From: Halofilum ochraceum
Lineage (GTDB): Bacteria; Pseudomonadota; Gammaproteobacteria; XJ16; Halofilaceae
Assembly: GCF_001614315.2 (NCBI RefSeq)
Contig: NZ_LVEG02000011.1
Coordinates: forward strand, 62,001-126,000
DNA: 64,000 nt
Direction: 5' to 3'
Position 1 is the stretch's first letter, and each line of letters starts with the position of its first letter. Made by a program: the position numbers and the translations under genes. The notes below the pieces were generated by a model that saw only the letters and a list, made by a program, of their open reading frames with translations, had not been told where the DNA came from and did no database searches. This document shows positions 56,270 to 64,000 of the stretch, in pieces.

Positions 56270-56782
56270 ATGTTCGATATCGGTTTCTGGGAAATCCTGC
56301 TCATCGGCGTCGTGACGCTGCTGGTGGTCGGCCCGCAGCGCCTGCCGGGCGTGGCCGTATTCGCCGGTCACTGGATCGGTCGAATCCGGCGTTTCGTGCG
56401 CAACATGCGCGATGAGATCAACGAAGAACTCGAGACCGAGCACCTCAAGAGCCTGTTGGCCGAACAGAATCGCGAGATCAGCGAACTCCGGAAGGATGTC
56501 GACGCGGTGCGCGGAGACACGGAGCGTTCGGTTCGCGAGGCCGGTGAGTCGGTTCGTCAGGCCGAGGATCAGGTGCGCGAGGCGGATCCTTCCAGTGCGG
56601 AGGTCGACGGTGGTGCCGCAACCACCGGGGCCGGCGAAGGCTCGGCGGGCAGCGGGTCCGGAGCGCCGGCCGACCGTGATTCCGGAGAGGAAGCCGACAC
56701 GGATTCATCGACGCGCGCATCCACTCGGGCCGGCAACCAGGACAGGGATGTGACCGACGAGCGCGAAGAGGGGCCGCGATGA
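56270..56782 (+). CDS. tatB: Sec-independent translocase protein TatB
   Basis: A 170-residue protein starting [20 protein letters not shown], with the FDIGFxE start and the GPxRLP hinge ([19 protein letters not shown]) typical of TatB. A long amphipathic helix and coiled-coil region (about 45-105) is followed by an acidic Gly/Ser-rich tail. It forms the twin-arginine receptor with TatC. Its stop overlaps the tatC start by 4 bases. Confidence 0.95.
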   Translation: MFDIGFWEILLIGVVTLLVVGPQRLPGVAVFAGHWIGRIRRFVRNMRDEINEELETEHLKSLLAEQNREISELRKDVDAVRGDTERSVREAGESVRQAEDQVREADPSSAEVDGGAATTGAGEGSAGSGSGAPADRDSGEEADTDSSTRASTRAGNQDRDVTDEREEGPR

Positions 56783-57567
56783 GCACGCCGGAGACCGATC
56801 GCGGCGAAGAGGCGGACCAGGAGGGCGGCGGATTCCTGTCGCACCTGTTCGAACTGCGCACGCGCCTGCTGCGCGTCGTTCTGTGCGTGGCGGTGATCTT
56901 CGGGGTGTTGTTCCCGTTCTCGGACACGCTTTACAACTGGCTCGCCGGCCCGCTGCTCGTGCATATGCCGGAGGGCACGAGCATGATCGCGATCGATGTC
57001 GCATCGCCGTTCCTGATCCCGTTCAAACTGACGTTGATGCTGGCGATCTTCCTGTCGGTCCCCTATATCCTGTACGAAATCTGGTGTTTCGTGGCGCCCG
57101 GCCTGTACATGAACGAGCGCAAGCTCGCACGGCCGCTGCTGCTCTCCGCCACGCTGCTTTTTTACGCCGGCGTGGCGTTCGCCTACTTCGCCGTGTTCCC
57201 CATCGTGTTCGGCTTCTTCACGAGTGTCGCGCCGGCCGGCGTGAACGTGATGACGGATATCGCGCGCTATCTCGATTTCGTGATCACCCTGTTCTTCGCC
57301 TTCGGGATCGCGTTCGAGGTCCCGGTGGCGACCATCCTGCTCGTGATGGCGGGCGTTACCACGCCCGAGAGCCTCGCGCAGAAGCGTCCGTATTTCATCG
57401 TCATCGCCTTCGTGGTCGGCATGTTCCTGACGCCGCCGGACGTGATCTCGCAGACCCTGCTGGCGCTGCCGATGTGGCTGCTGTTCGAGGTCGGCCTCGC
57501 CATGTCGCGGTTGATGCGCCGGCGGCAGGCAGAGATGGCCGCGGGCGACGACGACCCCGAACCCTGA
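56779..57567 (+). CDS. tatC: Sec-independent translocase protein TatC
   Basis: A 262-residue membrane protein with six helices. [20 protein letters not shown] is the N-terminal signature (HLxELRxR), [25 protein letters not shown] and [12 protein letters not shown] (the conserved FxxPGL and ER pair) follow, with a C-terminal [12 protein letters not shown] block. It binds twin-arginine signal peptides. Asp/Pro-rich C-terminus is short. The three tat genes end the his-tat block; gpmA follows after 22 bases. Confidence 0.97.
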   Translation: MSTPETDRGEEADQEGGGFLSHLFELRTRLLRVVLCVAVIFGVLFPFSDTLYNWLAGPLLVHMPEGTSMIAIDVASPFLIPFKLTLMLAIFLSVPYILYEIWCFVAPGLYMNERKLARPLLLSATLLFYAGVAFAYFAVFPIVFGFFTSVAPAGVNVMTDIARYLDFVITLFFAFGIAFEVPVATILLVMAGVTTPESLAQKRPYFIVIAFVVGMFLTPPDVISQTLLALPMWLLFEVGLAMSRLMRRRQAEMAAGDDDPEP

Positions 57568-57589
57568 GCCTGTAGCGGAGATCTGCACC

Positions 57590-58339
57590 ATGTATACCGT
57601 CGTGCTTTTGCGACACGGAGAGAGTGAATGGAACCGGGAGAACCGGTTCACCGGCTGGGCCGACGTCGATCTGACCGATACGGGGCGGGATGAGGCCCGG
57701 CAGGGCGCCGAGGCGCTGCGCGAGGAGGGCTTCGATTTCGATCGCTGTTACACCTCGCTGCTCAAGCGCGCCATCCGCACGCTGTGGATCACCCTCGACG
57801 AACTCGATCGCATGTGGCTGCCGGTCCAGCGCCACTGGCGGCTGAACGAGCGCCATTACGGCGCACTGCAGGGCCTCAACAAGGCCGAGACGGCAGCGAA
57901 ATACGGCGACGACCAGGTCCACACCTGGCGCCGCAGCTACGCCACGCGACCGCCCGAACTCGAGCCCGACGACGAACGCAATCCGGCCCATGACCGTCGC
58001 TATCGGGATCTGGCGTCCGACGAGATCCCGTTGACGGAGTGTTTGGCGGATACCGTCGAGCGCTTCATGCCGTACTGGGAACAGGAGATCGCGCCGGTGA
58101 TCCGGAGCGGTAAGCGCGTGCTGGTCGTGGCCCATGGCAACTCGCTGCGGGCCCTGGTCAAGCACCTCGAGGGCATGGGCGATGAGGAAATAACGGGGGT
58201 CAATATCCCGACCGGCATGCCGCTGGTGTATACGCTCGATGCGGACCTGCGCCCGATCGACCGCCGTTACCTCGGCGACCCGGAGGCCGTCGCGAAGGCG
58301 ATGGAGGCCGTGAGCCGCCAGGGAAAATCGAAGGGTTGA
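57590..58339 (+). CDS. gpmA: 2,3-bisphosphoglycerate-dependent phosphoglycerate mutase
   Basis: A 249-residue glycolytic enzyme. [20 protein letters not shown] contains the phospho-histidine motif [16 protein letters not shown] and [20 protein letters not shown] hold the substrate contacts, and [19 protein letters not shown] carries the second histidine. The length is that of cofactor-dependent GpmA. It lies 22 bases after tatC and converges on the GGDEF-EAL gene with a 16-base gap. Confidence 0.96.
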   Translation: MYTVVLLRHGESEWNRENRFTGWADVDLTDTGRDEARQGAEALREEGFDFDRCYTSLLKRAIRTLWITLDELDRMWLPVQRHWRLNERHYGALQGLNKAETAAKYGDDQVHTWRRSYATRPPELEPDDERNPAHDRRYRDLASDEIPLTECLADTVERFMPYWEQEIAPVIRSGKRVLVVAHGNSLRALVKHLEGMGDEEITGVNIPTGMPLVYTLDADLRPIDRRYLGDPEAVAKAMEAVSRQGKSKG

Positions 58340-58355
58340 CGGTGCGCACGCGCGA

Positions 58356-60833
58356 TCACGCGCCCCGGTCGGCGTAGGCCTCCAGCCCCTCCGCGCTCAC
58401 GGGCGCGCTGAAATAAAACCCCTGGGCGCCGTCGCAGCGGGCCTCGATAGCCGCCTGATGCTGGCCGTACTGTTCGATGCCCTCGGCGATCACTTCCATG
58501 CCCAGGCTGTGGCCAAGATCGGCGAGGGATCCGAGCATGGCCCGGGCGCTGTCGACAGGGCCGGTGCGCGTCAGCTCGTGAGTGAATGTCCGGTCGATTT
58601 TCAGCGTGTCGATCGGCAGCGCGCGCAGCTGGGTGAACGAGGAGTAACCACGTCCGAAGTTGTCCAGTGCGATCCGCATTCCCGGGGCGCCCGAGCGCAG
58701 GCGCTCCAGTTGTCTGCGTGTGTGGGCGCTGTTGCGCATGACGGCGTGTTCCGTGATCTCGATCTCCAGTGCGGCCGGCGAGACGTCGGCGCGTTCAATC
58801 GTGCGGAGCAGCATATCCACGAAGCCGGGGTCGTGCAGTTCCACCGCCGATATGTTCAGCGCGATCCGCCAGTCCCGCCCGAGTGCCCGCCATGCCGCCG
58901 CCTGGAGGCCGACCTGATGCAGCACCCACGCGTCGAGGCGCCGGTGCAGGCGCGCCTGTTCGCAGATCCCCATGAAATCGCGCGGGTGCAGCAGCCCGTG
59001 GATCGGATGCTCCCAGCGCACGAGTGCCTCGGCGCCGCGCACACGCCCGTCGGCGAGTGACACCCAGGGCTGGTAGCGGATCGCCAGATGGCCCTCATCG
59101 AGCGCCGCCCGCAGGTCGTTTTCCAGCCGGAGGCGCTCGGTGACGGCCGTGTTCATGGTCTCGGCGAAGAATCGATAACCGTTCCGGCCGGCGGTCTTGG
59201 CCGCGTACATCGCGGTGTCGGCCGCCTGCAGCAGCGCCTCGGGGGCGCTGCCGTCATCGGGAAACAGGGAAATGCCAATACTGGCGCCAGTGGCCAGATC
59301 CTGATTGGCGATCCGGGTCGGTGTATCCAGCACCTCCAGGACCTTCTGCGCCACGCGCGCGGCCTGATCCATGCCGGCGCGCGGGAGCACGAGCACGAAT
59401 TCGTCACCCCCCAGTCGGGCGACCGTGTCGTCCGCCCGCAGGCAGTCCTGCAGGTGGAGCCCGACCGCCTCGAGCAGCTGGTCGCCGGTGGCGTGCCCCA
59501 GGCTGTCGTTGATCCGCTTGAATTCGTCGAGATCGAGCATCACCAGCGCGACCTCATCGCCGTGACGTACCGCTCGGGCCAGCGCCTGTTCGATCCGGTC
59601 CATCAGCAGGGTGCGGTTCGGCAGGCCGGTCAGGGCATCGTGGTGCGCTTGGTGGCTCAGTCGATTCGCGAGTTGGTCCTGTTCAATCGCGATCGCCGCG
59701 AGTTTGATGGCCTCGGCGAGACTGGCACGGGTCCGCTCGTCGTGGGCGGGTGCCCGTTCATGATCGGCAGGACCGTAGATGATGGCACCGAGCAGGCTGC
59801 CGTTGGCATCGGTGATCGAGGCGCCGTGCAGCGGGGCTGGACGCGGCGGGTCGTGCCACACGGCGGCGATGCTGTCGGGCAACAGGACATCGGTAGCCCC
59901 GGTGATCGCGGAGGCGTCGGCGTTCTCGAACAGCGCGGTGTCGATCGCGGTGTCGTGATCGTCGGGGCCGATCAGGAACCGGCCCGAGCGGACGAGCACG
60001 GCCACGCGCAGGCCCTCGCACTGGCGCTCGACCATGGACGCGATTTCGTGGGCGAGTTCGTTGAGCGGCGCTGCGCGGGCGATCCGCTCCAGGACGCGGT
60101 ACCGGTCCGTGGTTTCGCGTTCGCGCTGATGCCGTTCCGTCAGGTCACGGAACTGCGTCTGTGTCAGCAGGCGCCCGGCGTCATCACGCACCCGAGTGCC
60201 GTGCACTTCAACCGGTATGGGGTCCCCACGCGCGCTTGCGAGGGTCGTGATCCGGGGCGTATCGGCTTCAGGGCTGGAATCTCCCGCCATCGGGAAAAAC
60301 CGGTCCAGGGGCTGGCCCAGCAGCTGGGCGCGCTGATACCCGAGCAGGGATTCCGTACGGCTGTTCACGTCCACGACGGTACCGGAGTGCGCATCGCTGA
60401 TCACGATCGCCTCGGGGGCGCCCTCGAACAGCGCGCGGTAACGCTCCTCGGCCCGTTTGCGTCCGCTGATGTCGCGGGCCACGGTGAGGATCGCGCGACG
60501 CCCCTCGTAGTGGATCGCGCGCGCCTGCGCCTCGATCCAGCAGGTCTCGCCGTCCAGACGCCGCAGTGCATATTCGAGCGGGGAGACCGCTCGTCCCTGC
60601 ATGACCGCCTCGAGCCGTTCCTGGACGACCGGGTACATTTGCGGATCGACGAAGTCGAGCAGGGAACGGCCGACGAGTTCATCAACGCCGCTGGCGCCGA
60701 CCAGGCGTATCCCGGCCGTGTTGACGAAGCGGATCCGGGTGTACTCGCTGACAACGACGCCATCCGGCGACAGTTCAACCAGTTCCCCCGTGCCGCTCAC
60801 GTCCCCCGACGTGATGCGCGATTCCCCCTGCAT
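58356..60833 (-). CDS. PAS-PAS-GAF-GGDEF-EAL cyclic-di-GMP signalling protein
   Basis: An 825-residue, apparently cytosolic protein. Two PAS domains (about 10-130 and 135-250) and a GAF-like domain (about 260-390) precede the GGDEF and EAL domains. The diguanylate cyclase site is RLGGDEFVLVL, with an inhibitory RxxD (RADD) five residues before it. The EAL domain begins GAEALVRWEHP; Asn (NISAVEL), Glu (EITEHA) and Lys (LKIDRTF) are conserved, but the DDFG metal motif is DNFG (Asn725). Cyclase activity is likely; phosphodiesterase activity may be weak. A start at 60902 is an alternative. Confidence 0.88.
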   Translation of the reverse strand: MQGESRITSGDVSGTGELVELSPDGVVVSEYTRIRFVNTAGIRLVGASGVDELVGRSLLDFVDPQMYPVVQERLEAVMQGRAVSPLEYALRRLDGETCWIEAQARAIHYEGRRAILTVARDISGRKRAEERYRALFEGAPEAIVISDAHSGTVVDVNSRTESLLGYQRAQLLGQPLDRFFPMAGDSSPEADTPRITTLASARGDPIPVEVHGTRVRDDAGRLLTQTQFRDLTERHQRERETTDRYRVLERIARAAPLNELAHEIASMVERQCEGLRVAVLVRSGRFLIGPDDHDTAIDTALFENADASAITGATDVLLPDSIAAVWHDPPRPAPLHGASITDANGSLLGAIIYGPADHERAPAHDERTRASLAEAIKLAAIAIEQDQLANRLSHQAHHDALTGLPNRTLLMDRIEQALARAVRHGDEVALVMLDLDEFKRINDSLGHATGDQLLEAVGLHLQDCLRADDTVARLGGDEFVLVLPRAGMDQAARVAQKVLEVLDTPTRIANQDLATGASIGISLFPDDGSAPEALLQAADTAMYAAKTAGRNGYRFFAETMNTAVTERLRLENDLRAALDEGHLAIRYQPWVSLADGRVRGAEALVRWEHPIHGLLHPRDFMGICEQARLHRRLDAWVLHQVGLQAAAWRALGRDWRIALNISAVELHDPGFVDMLLRTIERADVSPAALEIEITEHAVMRNSAHTRRQLERLRSGAPGMRIALDNFGRGYSSFTQLRALPIDTLKIDRTFTHELTRTGPVDSARAMLGSLADLGHSLGMEVIAEGIEQYGQHQAAIEARCDGAQGFYFSAPVSAEGLEAYADRGA

Positions 60834-60960
60834 TCCCTGCCCCCGGTACCGTTCGTGGCCCAGCCCGCCCGCGAACCATAACACGCATGCCGCCGCATTC
60901 ATGCGCCCGGCATCCGGGGCCGGGGTCGGTCGCCGGGATCGACCGGGAATCGCCCGCCGA

Positions 60961-62037
60961 TCAGCCTTCGGCGCCGCTGCCGTCGGTCCCGTACAACTCG
61001 CTTCCCTTGTACAGGTCATGCACATGCCGGAGCAGGACCATGATGACCGCGGCGACCGGCAGCGCCAGCAGGACGCCGACGAAACCGAACAGCTGGCCGC
61101 CGGCGAGGACGGCGAAAATCACGGCGACGGGGTGCATCCCGATGCGGTCACCGACCAGCAGTGGCGTGAGGACCATACCCTCGAGCATCTGGCCGACCCC
61201 GAAGACGATGGCCACGCCGACCAGGTGCCAGACATCGCCGAACTGGAATACCGCCGCCACCAGCGCGGCGCCGATACCCACGATGGTGCCCAGATACGGC
61301 ACGATGCTGGCGACACCGGCCACCATGCCGATCAGCAGCGCCAGATCCAGCCCCAGCGCCCATAGACCGATAGCGTAGATCACGCCAAGGCTCAGCATGA
61401 CCAGCAGCTGGCCGCGCAGAAACGCGCCGAGCACTTCATCGCACTCGCGCGTGAGCCCGCTGGCGACCGGCTCGATGCGCCGCGGTAGCAGATCGCGCAC
61501 GCGGGCGACCAGCGTGTCCCAGTCCCGCAGGAGGTAGAACGTTACAACCGGGATGAGCGCTGCGGTCGCCACCCAGCCGATCAGGGCCAGCCCGGAACTG
61601 GACACGCGCTGCAGGATCAGGGTGGCGATATCACCGGTCTGGCGCCAGTGCGCGGCCAGCTCGGTCCCGATCCGGTCGAGGCGCAGGTGCGCGCTCAGGT
61701 CGACCTCGAACTCGCGCTCGACCCATGGGAGCGCGGTGTCCTGCGCCCAGGCGAACATCGCGGGCAGGACTTCGCGCAGGTATTCGATCTGTGTCCCGAC
61801 CATGGGAACGAGTAACAGCACAATCCCGAGGATGACCAGCAGGAGCACGGTGAACACCACCAGCACGGCCCCCGTGCGCGGGAGGCGGAAGGTCTCCAGT
61901 CGGTCGACGAGGGGGTCGCCAAGGTAGGCGAGCAGGGCGGCGGCCAGAAACGGCGTCAGGACCGGCTGCAGCAGCCAGACCAGGAACCCGGCGAACACGA
62001 TACCGGCGAAAACCATCCAGCGTTCCGAGCTGCTCAT
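60961..62037 (-). CDS. AI-2E family transporter (PerM-like permease)
   Basis: A 358-residue membrane protein with about eight helices: WMVFAGIVFAGFLVWLL and VLVVFTVLLLVILGIVLLL at the N-terminus, a soluble loop (about 90-165), and the C-terminal block ASIVPYLGTIVGIGAALVAAV and GQMLEGMVLTPLLVGDRIGMHP that marks the AI-2E/PerM family. Members include autoinducer-2 exporters and Na+/H+ antiporters; the substrate is not predictable. It precedes the GGDEF-EAL gene on the same strand by about 130 bases. GGAG site present. Confidence 0.92.
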   Translation of the reverse strand: MSSSERWMVFAGIVFAGFLVWLLQPVLTPFLAAALLAYLGDPLVDRLETFRLPRTGAVLVVFTVLLLVILGIVLLLVPMVGTQIEYLREVLPAMFAWAQDTALPWVEREFEVDLSAHLRLDRIGTELAAHWRQTGDIATLILQRVSSSGLALIGWVATAALIPVVTFYLLRDWDTLVARVRDLLPRRIEPVASGLTRECDEVLGAFLRGQLLVMLSLGVIYAIGLWALGLDLALLIGMVAGVASIVPYLGTIVGIGAALVAAVFQFGDVWHLVGVAIVFGVGQMLEGMVLTPLLVGDRIGMHPVAVIFAVLAGGQLFGFVGVLLALPVAAVIMVLLRHVHDLYKGSELYGTDGSGAEG

Positions 62038-62297
62038 GCGGGGCTCCTTCGGTTACGGTGCGGTCCGTGTCGCGCCTGATGCGGCTATAGCAGCGACCGG
62101 CGCCCGTGGATCATCGCGGGGCGGTAGCCTAAAATGATACGCGATCCATGCCGGCCACAGGGGATCCACGGAACCGGGTCGCCCCGCGCGCCCGACAGCC
62201 TTGCCCGGCTGGTCTCCCGGCCGTCCCCGCGTCCGGGCATTGCAGCGTCGATGCCGGTACGGGTTGGCGGCACCCATTCAACCGCCGGAAGAACATC

Positions 62298-62501
62298 ATG
62301 AAGCGATTCGGTATCCGCAAGACGCTCGCGCCGGACCATCCGCGGCGGCAGTCGCATCTACTGGGCGACGACTGGGAGGCCTTCGAGTGGTACGAGGACG
62401 AACGCGACCGCGATGCCGCGCTGAAGGAAATGCAGCGCGAGCACCTGTATTCGCGCCGTGGCGACGTGCCGCGCCTCGTACTGGAGCGGGTCGACCGCTG
62501 A
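62298..62501 (+). CDS. Small conserved-looking acidic/basic protein
   Basis: A 67-residue protein, MKRFGIRKTLAPDHP at the N-terminus, a central acidic WEAFEWYEDERDRDAALKEM helix and a basic end. It has no cysteine, signal or membrane segment. A GGAAG site lies 8 bases before ATG. Codon use is like that of its neighbours, and it is followed 16 bases later by a DUF423 gene, so it is likely real. I do not recognise a family; the role is unknown. The preceding upstream frame is not conserved. Confidence 0.65.
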   Translation: MKRFGIRKTLAPDHPRRQSHLLGDDWEAFEWYEDERDRDAALKEMQREHLYSRRGDVPRLVLERVDR

Positions 62502-62517
62502 GGCGGTCGCTGCGGCT

Positions 62518-62898
62518 TTGATCCGCTGGGCCTTCATCGCCGCCGGCATATCGGGCCTGCTCGCGGTCGCAATCGGGGCCTTTGGCGCCCATGCCCTGCG
62601 CGACGCGCTGGGCGCCGATATGCGGGCGGTGTTCGAAACGGCCGGGCACTATCATTTCGTTCACACCCTGGCGTTGCTTCTGGTGGCCATTGCGCCGGCC
62701 GCCGGTCTCCCGCGCGCGCCGCTGGTCCTGGCCGGCCTCGCATGGTCGTTCGGCATCGTCGTCTTCAGCGGCTCCCTGTATCTCCTCGCGATCACCGGTA
62801 TCGGCTGGCTGGGAGCGGTCACGCCGATCGGAGGCGTCGCCTTCCTCCTCGGCTGGGGTGCGGTCATTGTCGGCGGCTGCTATAGGGAGAGCCGATGA
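62518..62898 (+). CDS. DUF423 membrane protein (YgdD-like)
   Basis: A 126-residue protein with four hydrophobic segments: [52 protein letters not shown] and [27 protein letters not shown] and [15 protein letters not shown] are the DUF423 signatures. Family function is unknown. The likely start is TTG at 62518; the ATG at 62458 would lie inside the small gene upstream. It overlaps the SDR gene by 4 bases. Confidence 0.85.
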   Translation: MIRWAFIAAGISGLLAVAIGAFGAHALRDALGADMRAVFETAGHYHFVHTLALLLVAIAPAAGLPRAPLVLAGLAWSFGIVVFSGSLYLLAITGIGWLGAVTPIGGVAFLLGWGAVIVGGCYRESR

Positions 62899-63683
62899 AC
62901 ACGAACAATCATGCCGTGCGCGAGAGGCGCGGCACTGCGGCCGGGCTCGCCGGGCGACTGGTGCTTGTGACCGGCGCCGCCCATGGCATCGGGGCGGCGA
63001 TCGCGACCACCCTGGTCCGTCACGGCATGCACGTGCTCGCCACGGACATCGACCACGTTGGTCTGGAGCGCCTGCATCACGAGGTCTCGAGCGAGGCGCT
63101 CGAGGTGCGCGTCATGGACGTCACCGACGCGGCTCAGGTGACACGGACCATCCACGAAGCGGTCGAGCATTTCGGTACGCTGCACGGGCTGGTCAACAAC
63201 GCAGCGATCGCCAACCCCGAAAATGGCCCCATCGAGGACCTCGACCCCGCCGAATGGGAGCGCCGCCTGCGGACCAATCTCACCGGCGCGTTCCATTGTG
63301 TCCGTGCCGCGGTCCCGTATCTGCGGCTGGCCGGCGGCGCCATCATCAACATCGCGTCGACCCGCGCTCATCAGTCCGAAGCCCATACCGAGGCCTATGC
63401 GGCCAGCAAGGGTGGACTGGTCGCACTGACGCACGCCCTCGCCGTCAGCCTCGGCCCCGCCATCCGCGTGAATGCCGTCAGTCCCGGCTGGATCGCCCAG
63501 CCCCAGGATCGGCTCGATCTGAGCGCAGAAGACCACGACCAGCATCCCGTCGGTCGGGTCGGGCGGCCGGAGGACGTCGCCGAACTCGTCGCCTGGCTCT
63601 TGTCGGATGCGGCCGGATTCGTCACCGGGCAGGAATGGACGGTCGACGGGGGCATGACCCGGCGCATGATCTACGCCGAATGA
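62895..63683 (+). CDS. Short-chain dehydrogenase/reductase
   Basis: A 262-residue classical [23 protein letters not shown] binds the dinucleotide (TGxxxGIG); ATDIDH after strand 2 suggests NAD over NADP. VNNAAIA (NNAG), IINIAST (catalytic Ser region), YAASKGG (YxxxK) and [21 protein letters not shown] follow. The substrate is unknown. The 4-base overlaps with the DUF423 gene upstream and the antitoxin-like gene downstream make this a coupled set. Confidence 0.9.
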   Translation: MNTNNHAVRERRGTAAGLAGRLVLVTGAAHGIGAAIATTLVRHGMHVLATDIDHVGLERLHHEVSSEALEVRVMDVTDAAQVTRTIHEAVEHFGTLHGLVNNAAIANPENGPIEDLDPAEWERRLRTNLTGAFHCVRAAVPYLRLAGGAIINIASTRAHQSEAHTEAYAASKGGLVALTHALAVSLGPAIRVNAVSPGWIAQPQDRLDLSAEDHDQHPVGRVGRPEDVAELVAWLLSDAAGFVTGQEWTVDGGMTRRMIYAE

Positions 63684-64000
63684 ACCGTAACGCCCCGCCA
63701 GCGGCGGCCCCTTCGGATGCGGGCGGGCAGGGGCGGGCGGGTCGCGCGGAGACCGCGCTCCTGCGCGCCGTGCTGCACATCCTGTTTGGCGTGTGGGGGC
63801 TGAGTGTGCGCGAGGTCGCCCCCATTCTCGGCGGGGTGCCCCTGCGCACGCTGTTTCACTGGCGCGAGCACCCCGAAATCGCCGCCATCGACACCGTGCT
63901 GCGCCACCGACTGTCCAGTCTGCTGGCGCTGCACAAGGCGCTGCGCCGGATCCATCCGGATGCGGCCGGACAGCGCGAGTGGCTGCGTGCGCCCGATACC
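63680..64000 (+). CDS. MbcA/ParS/Xre-like antitoxin-type protein (3' end cut by the window)
   Basis: The first 107 codons of a gene that continues past the window. After a Pro/Ala/Gly-rich start come a helix-turn-helix-like region ([33 protein letters not shown]) and [20 protein letters not shown] followed by REWLRAPDT, the pattern of DUF2384 (MbcA/ParS/Xre) antitoxin domains. Whether a RES-domain toxin gene follows cannot be seen. It overlaps the SDR stop codon (ATGA). Many such solitary proteins exist in gammaproteobacteria with no proven toxin. Confidence 0.7.
   Translation, partial: MNRNAPPAAAPSDAGGQGRAGRAETALLRAVLHILFGVWGLSVREVAPILGGVPLRTLFHWREHPEIAAIDTVLRHRLSSLLALHKALRRIHPDAAGQREWLRAPDT

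Noticed and set aside
58356-61025. A longer N-terminus for the GGDEF-EAL protein, starting at 61025
   Set aside because: The extra 64 residues overlap the end of the permease gene and look like shadow sequence; a start at 60833 or 60902 is more likely.

Overview
The window is a 64-kb stretch of high-GC (roughly two-thirds G+C) chromosome from a gammaproteobacterium. The gene orders LysM-dprA-topA-tsaC-hemF divergent from def-fmt-rsmB-DUF4390-ntrY-ntrX-trkA-trkH, rpmB-rpmG near radC, and his genes followed by tatABC are typical of Gammaproteobacteria. Glutathione reductase, two late lipid A acyltransferases and ubiA fit a Gram-negative, quinone-using aerobe. The family cannot be fixed from this sequence; a Chromatiales/Ectothiorhodospiraceae-like relative is my guess. 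No rRNA, tRNA, prophage, CRISPR array or intact insertion sequence was seen.

Layout. 0.3-4.3 kb: ribosomal proteins L33/L28, folate genes folB-folK, a GNAT enzyme, a pteridine reductase and a MidA-type methyltransferase. 4.9-10.6 kb: radC, an orphan periplasmic binding protein, and the convergent polyphosphate pair ppx/ppk1. 10.7-15.6 kb: biotin genes bioF and bioB, comF divergent from bioB across a candidate BirA operator, and ubiA. 15.9-22.9 kb: glutathione reductase, gamma-carbonic anhydrase, a mismatch uracil glycosylase, DUF4186, a secreted protein, MtfA-type peptidase, Slp lipoprotein, a thioredoxin-fold protein and dksA. 23-30.9 kb: aroE, hemB, cbpA-cbpM, a methyltransferase, rubredoxin reductase, hemF and tsaC. 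30.9-46.3 kb: topA, dprA and a LysM lipoprotein facing the def-to-trkH block. 46.3-52 kb: rarD, a TPR protein, two convergent lipid A acyltransferases, dtd, and an AraC regulator divergent from an AhpD-like protein. 52.2-58.3 kb: hisB-hisH-hisA-hisF-hisE, tatABC and gpmA. 58.4-64 kb: a GGDEF-EAL protein, a PerM-type permease, small proteins, an SDR and a truncated MbcA/ParS/Xre-like antitoxin.

The gene content is ordinary core genome. The unusual signal lies between genes. Most intergenic gaps longer than about 250 bp hold repeat islands, several of them palindromic with different repeat families in successive layers. Outer arms read GGTTCTCGCC... or ...CACGAATG; inner layers include TCACGCAGAGCCGCGGAG, 7-bp GGGCCAA arrays and GTCGGAC...GTCCGAC palindromes. 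Two islands (17.8-18.1 kb and 54.3-54.7 kb) share one three-layer plan with different core motifs. One supplies the stop codons of both convergent neighbours; the other sits inside the his cluster. A separate 262-bp element with 32-bp terminal inverted repeats looks like a MITE.

Protein-level oddities: NtrX has lost GAFTGA and key ATPase residues, DksA keeps one of four zinc-finger cysteines, an EAL domain carries DNFG instead of DDFG, and TopA ends in a Lys/Ala-rich histone-like tail without zinc fingers.
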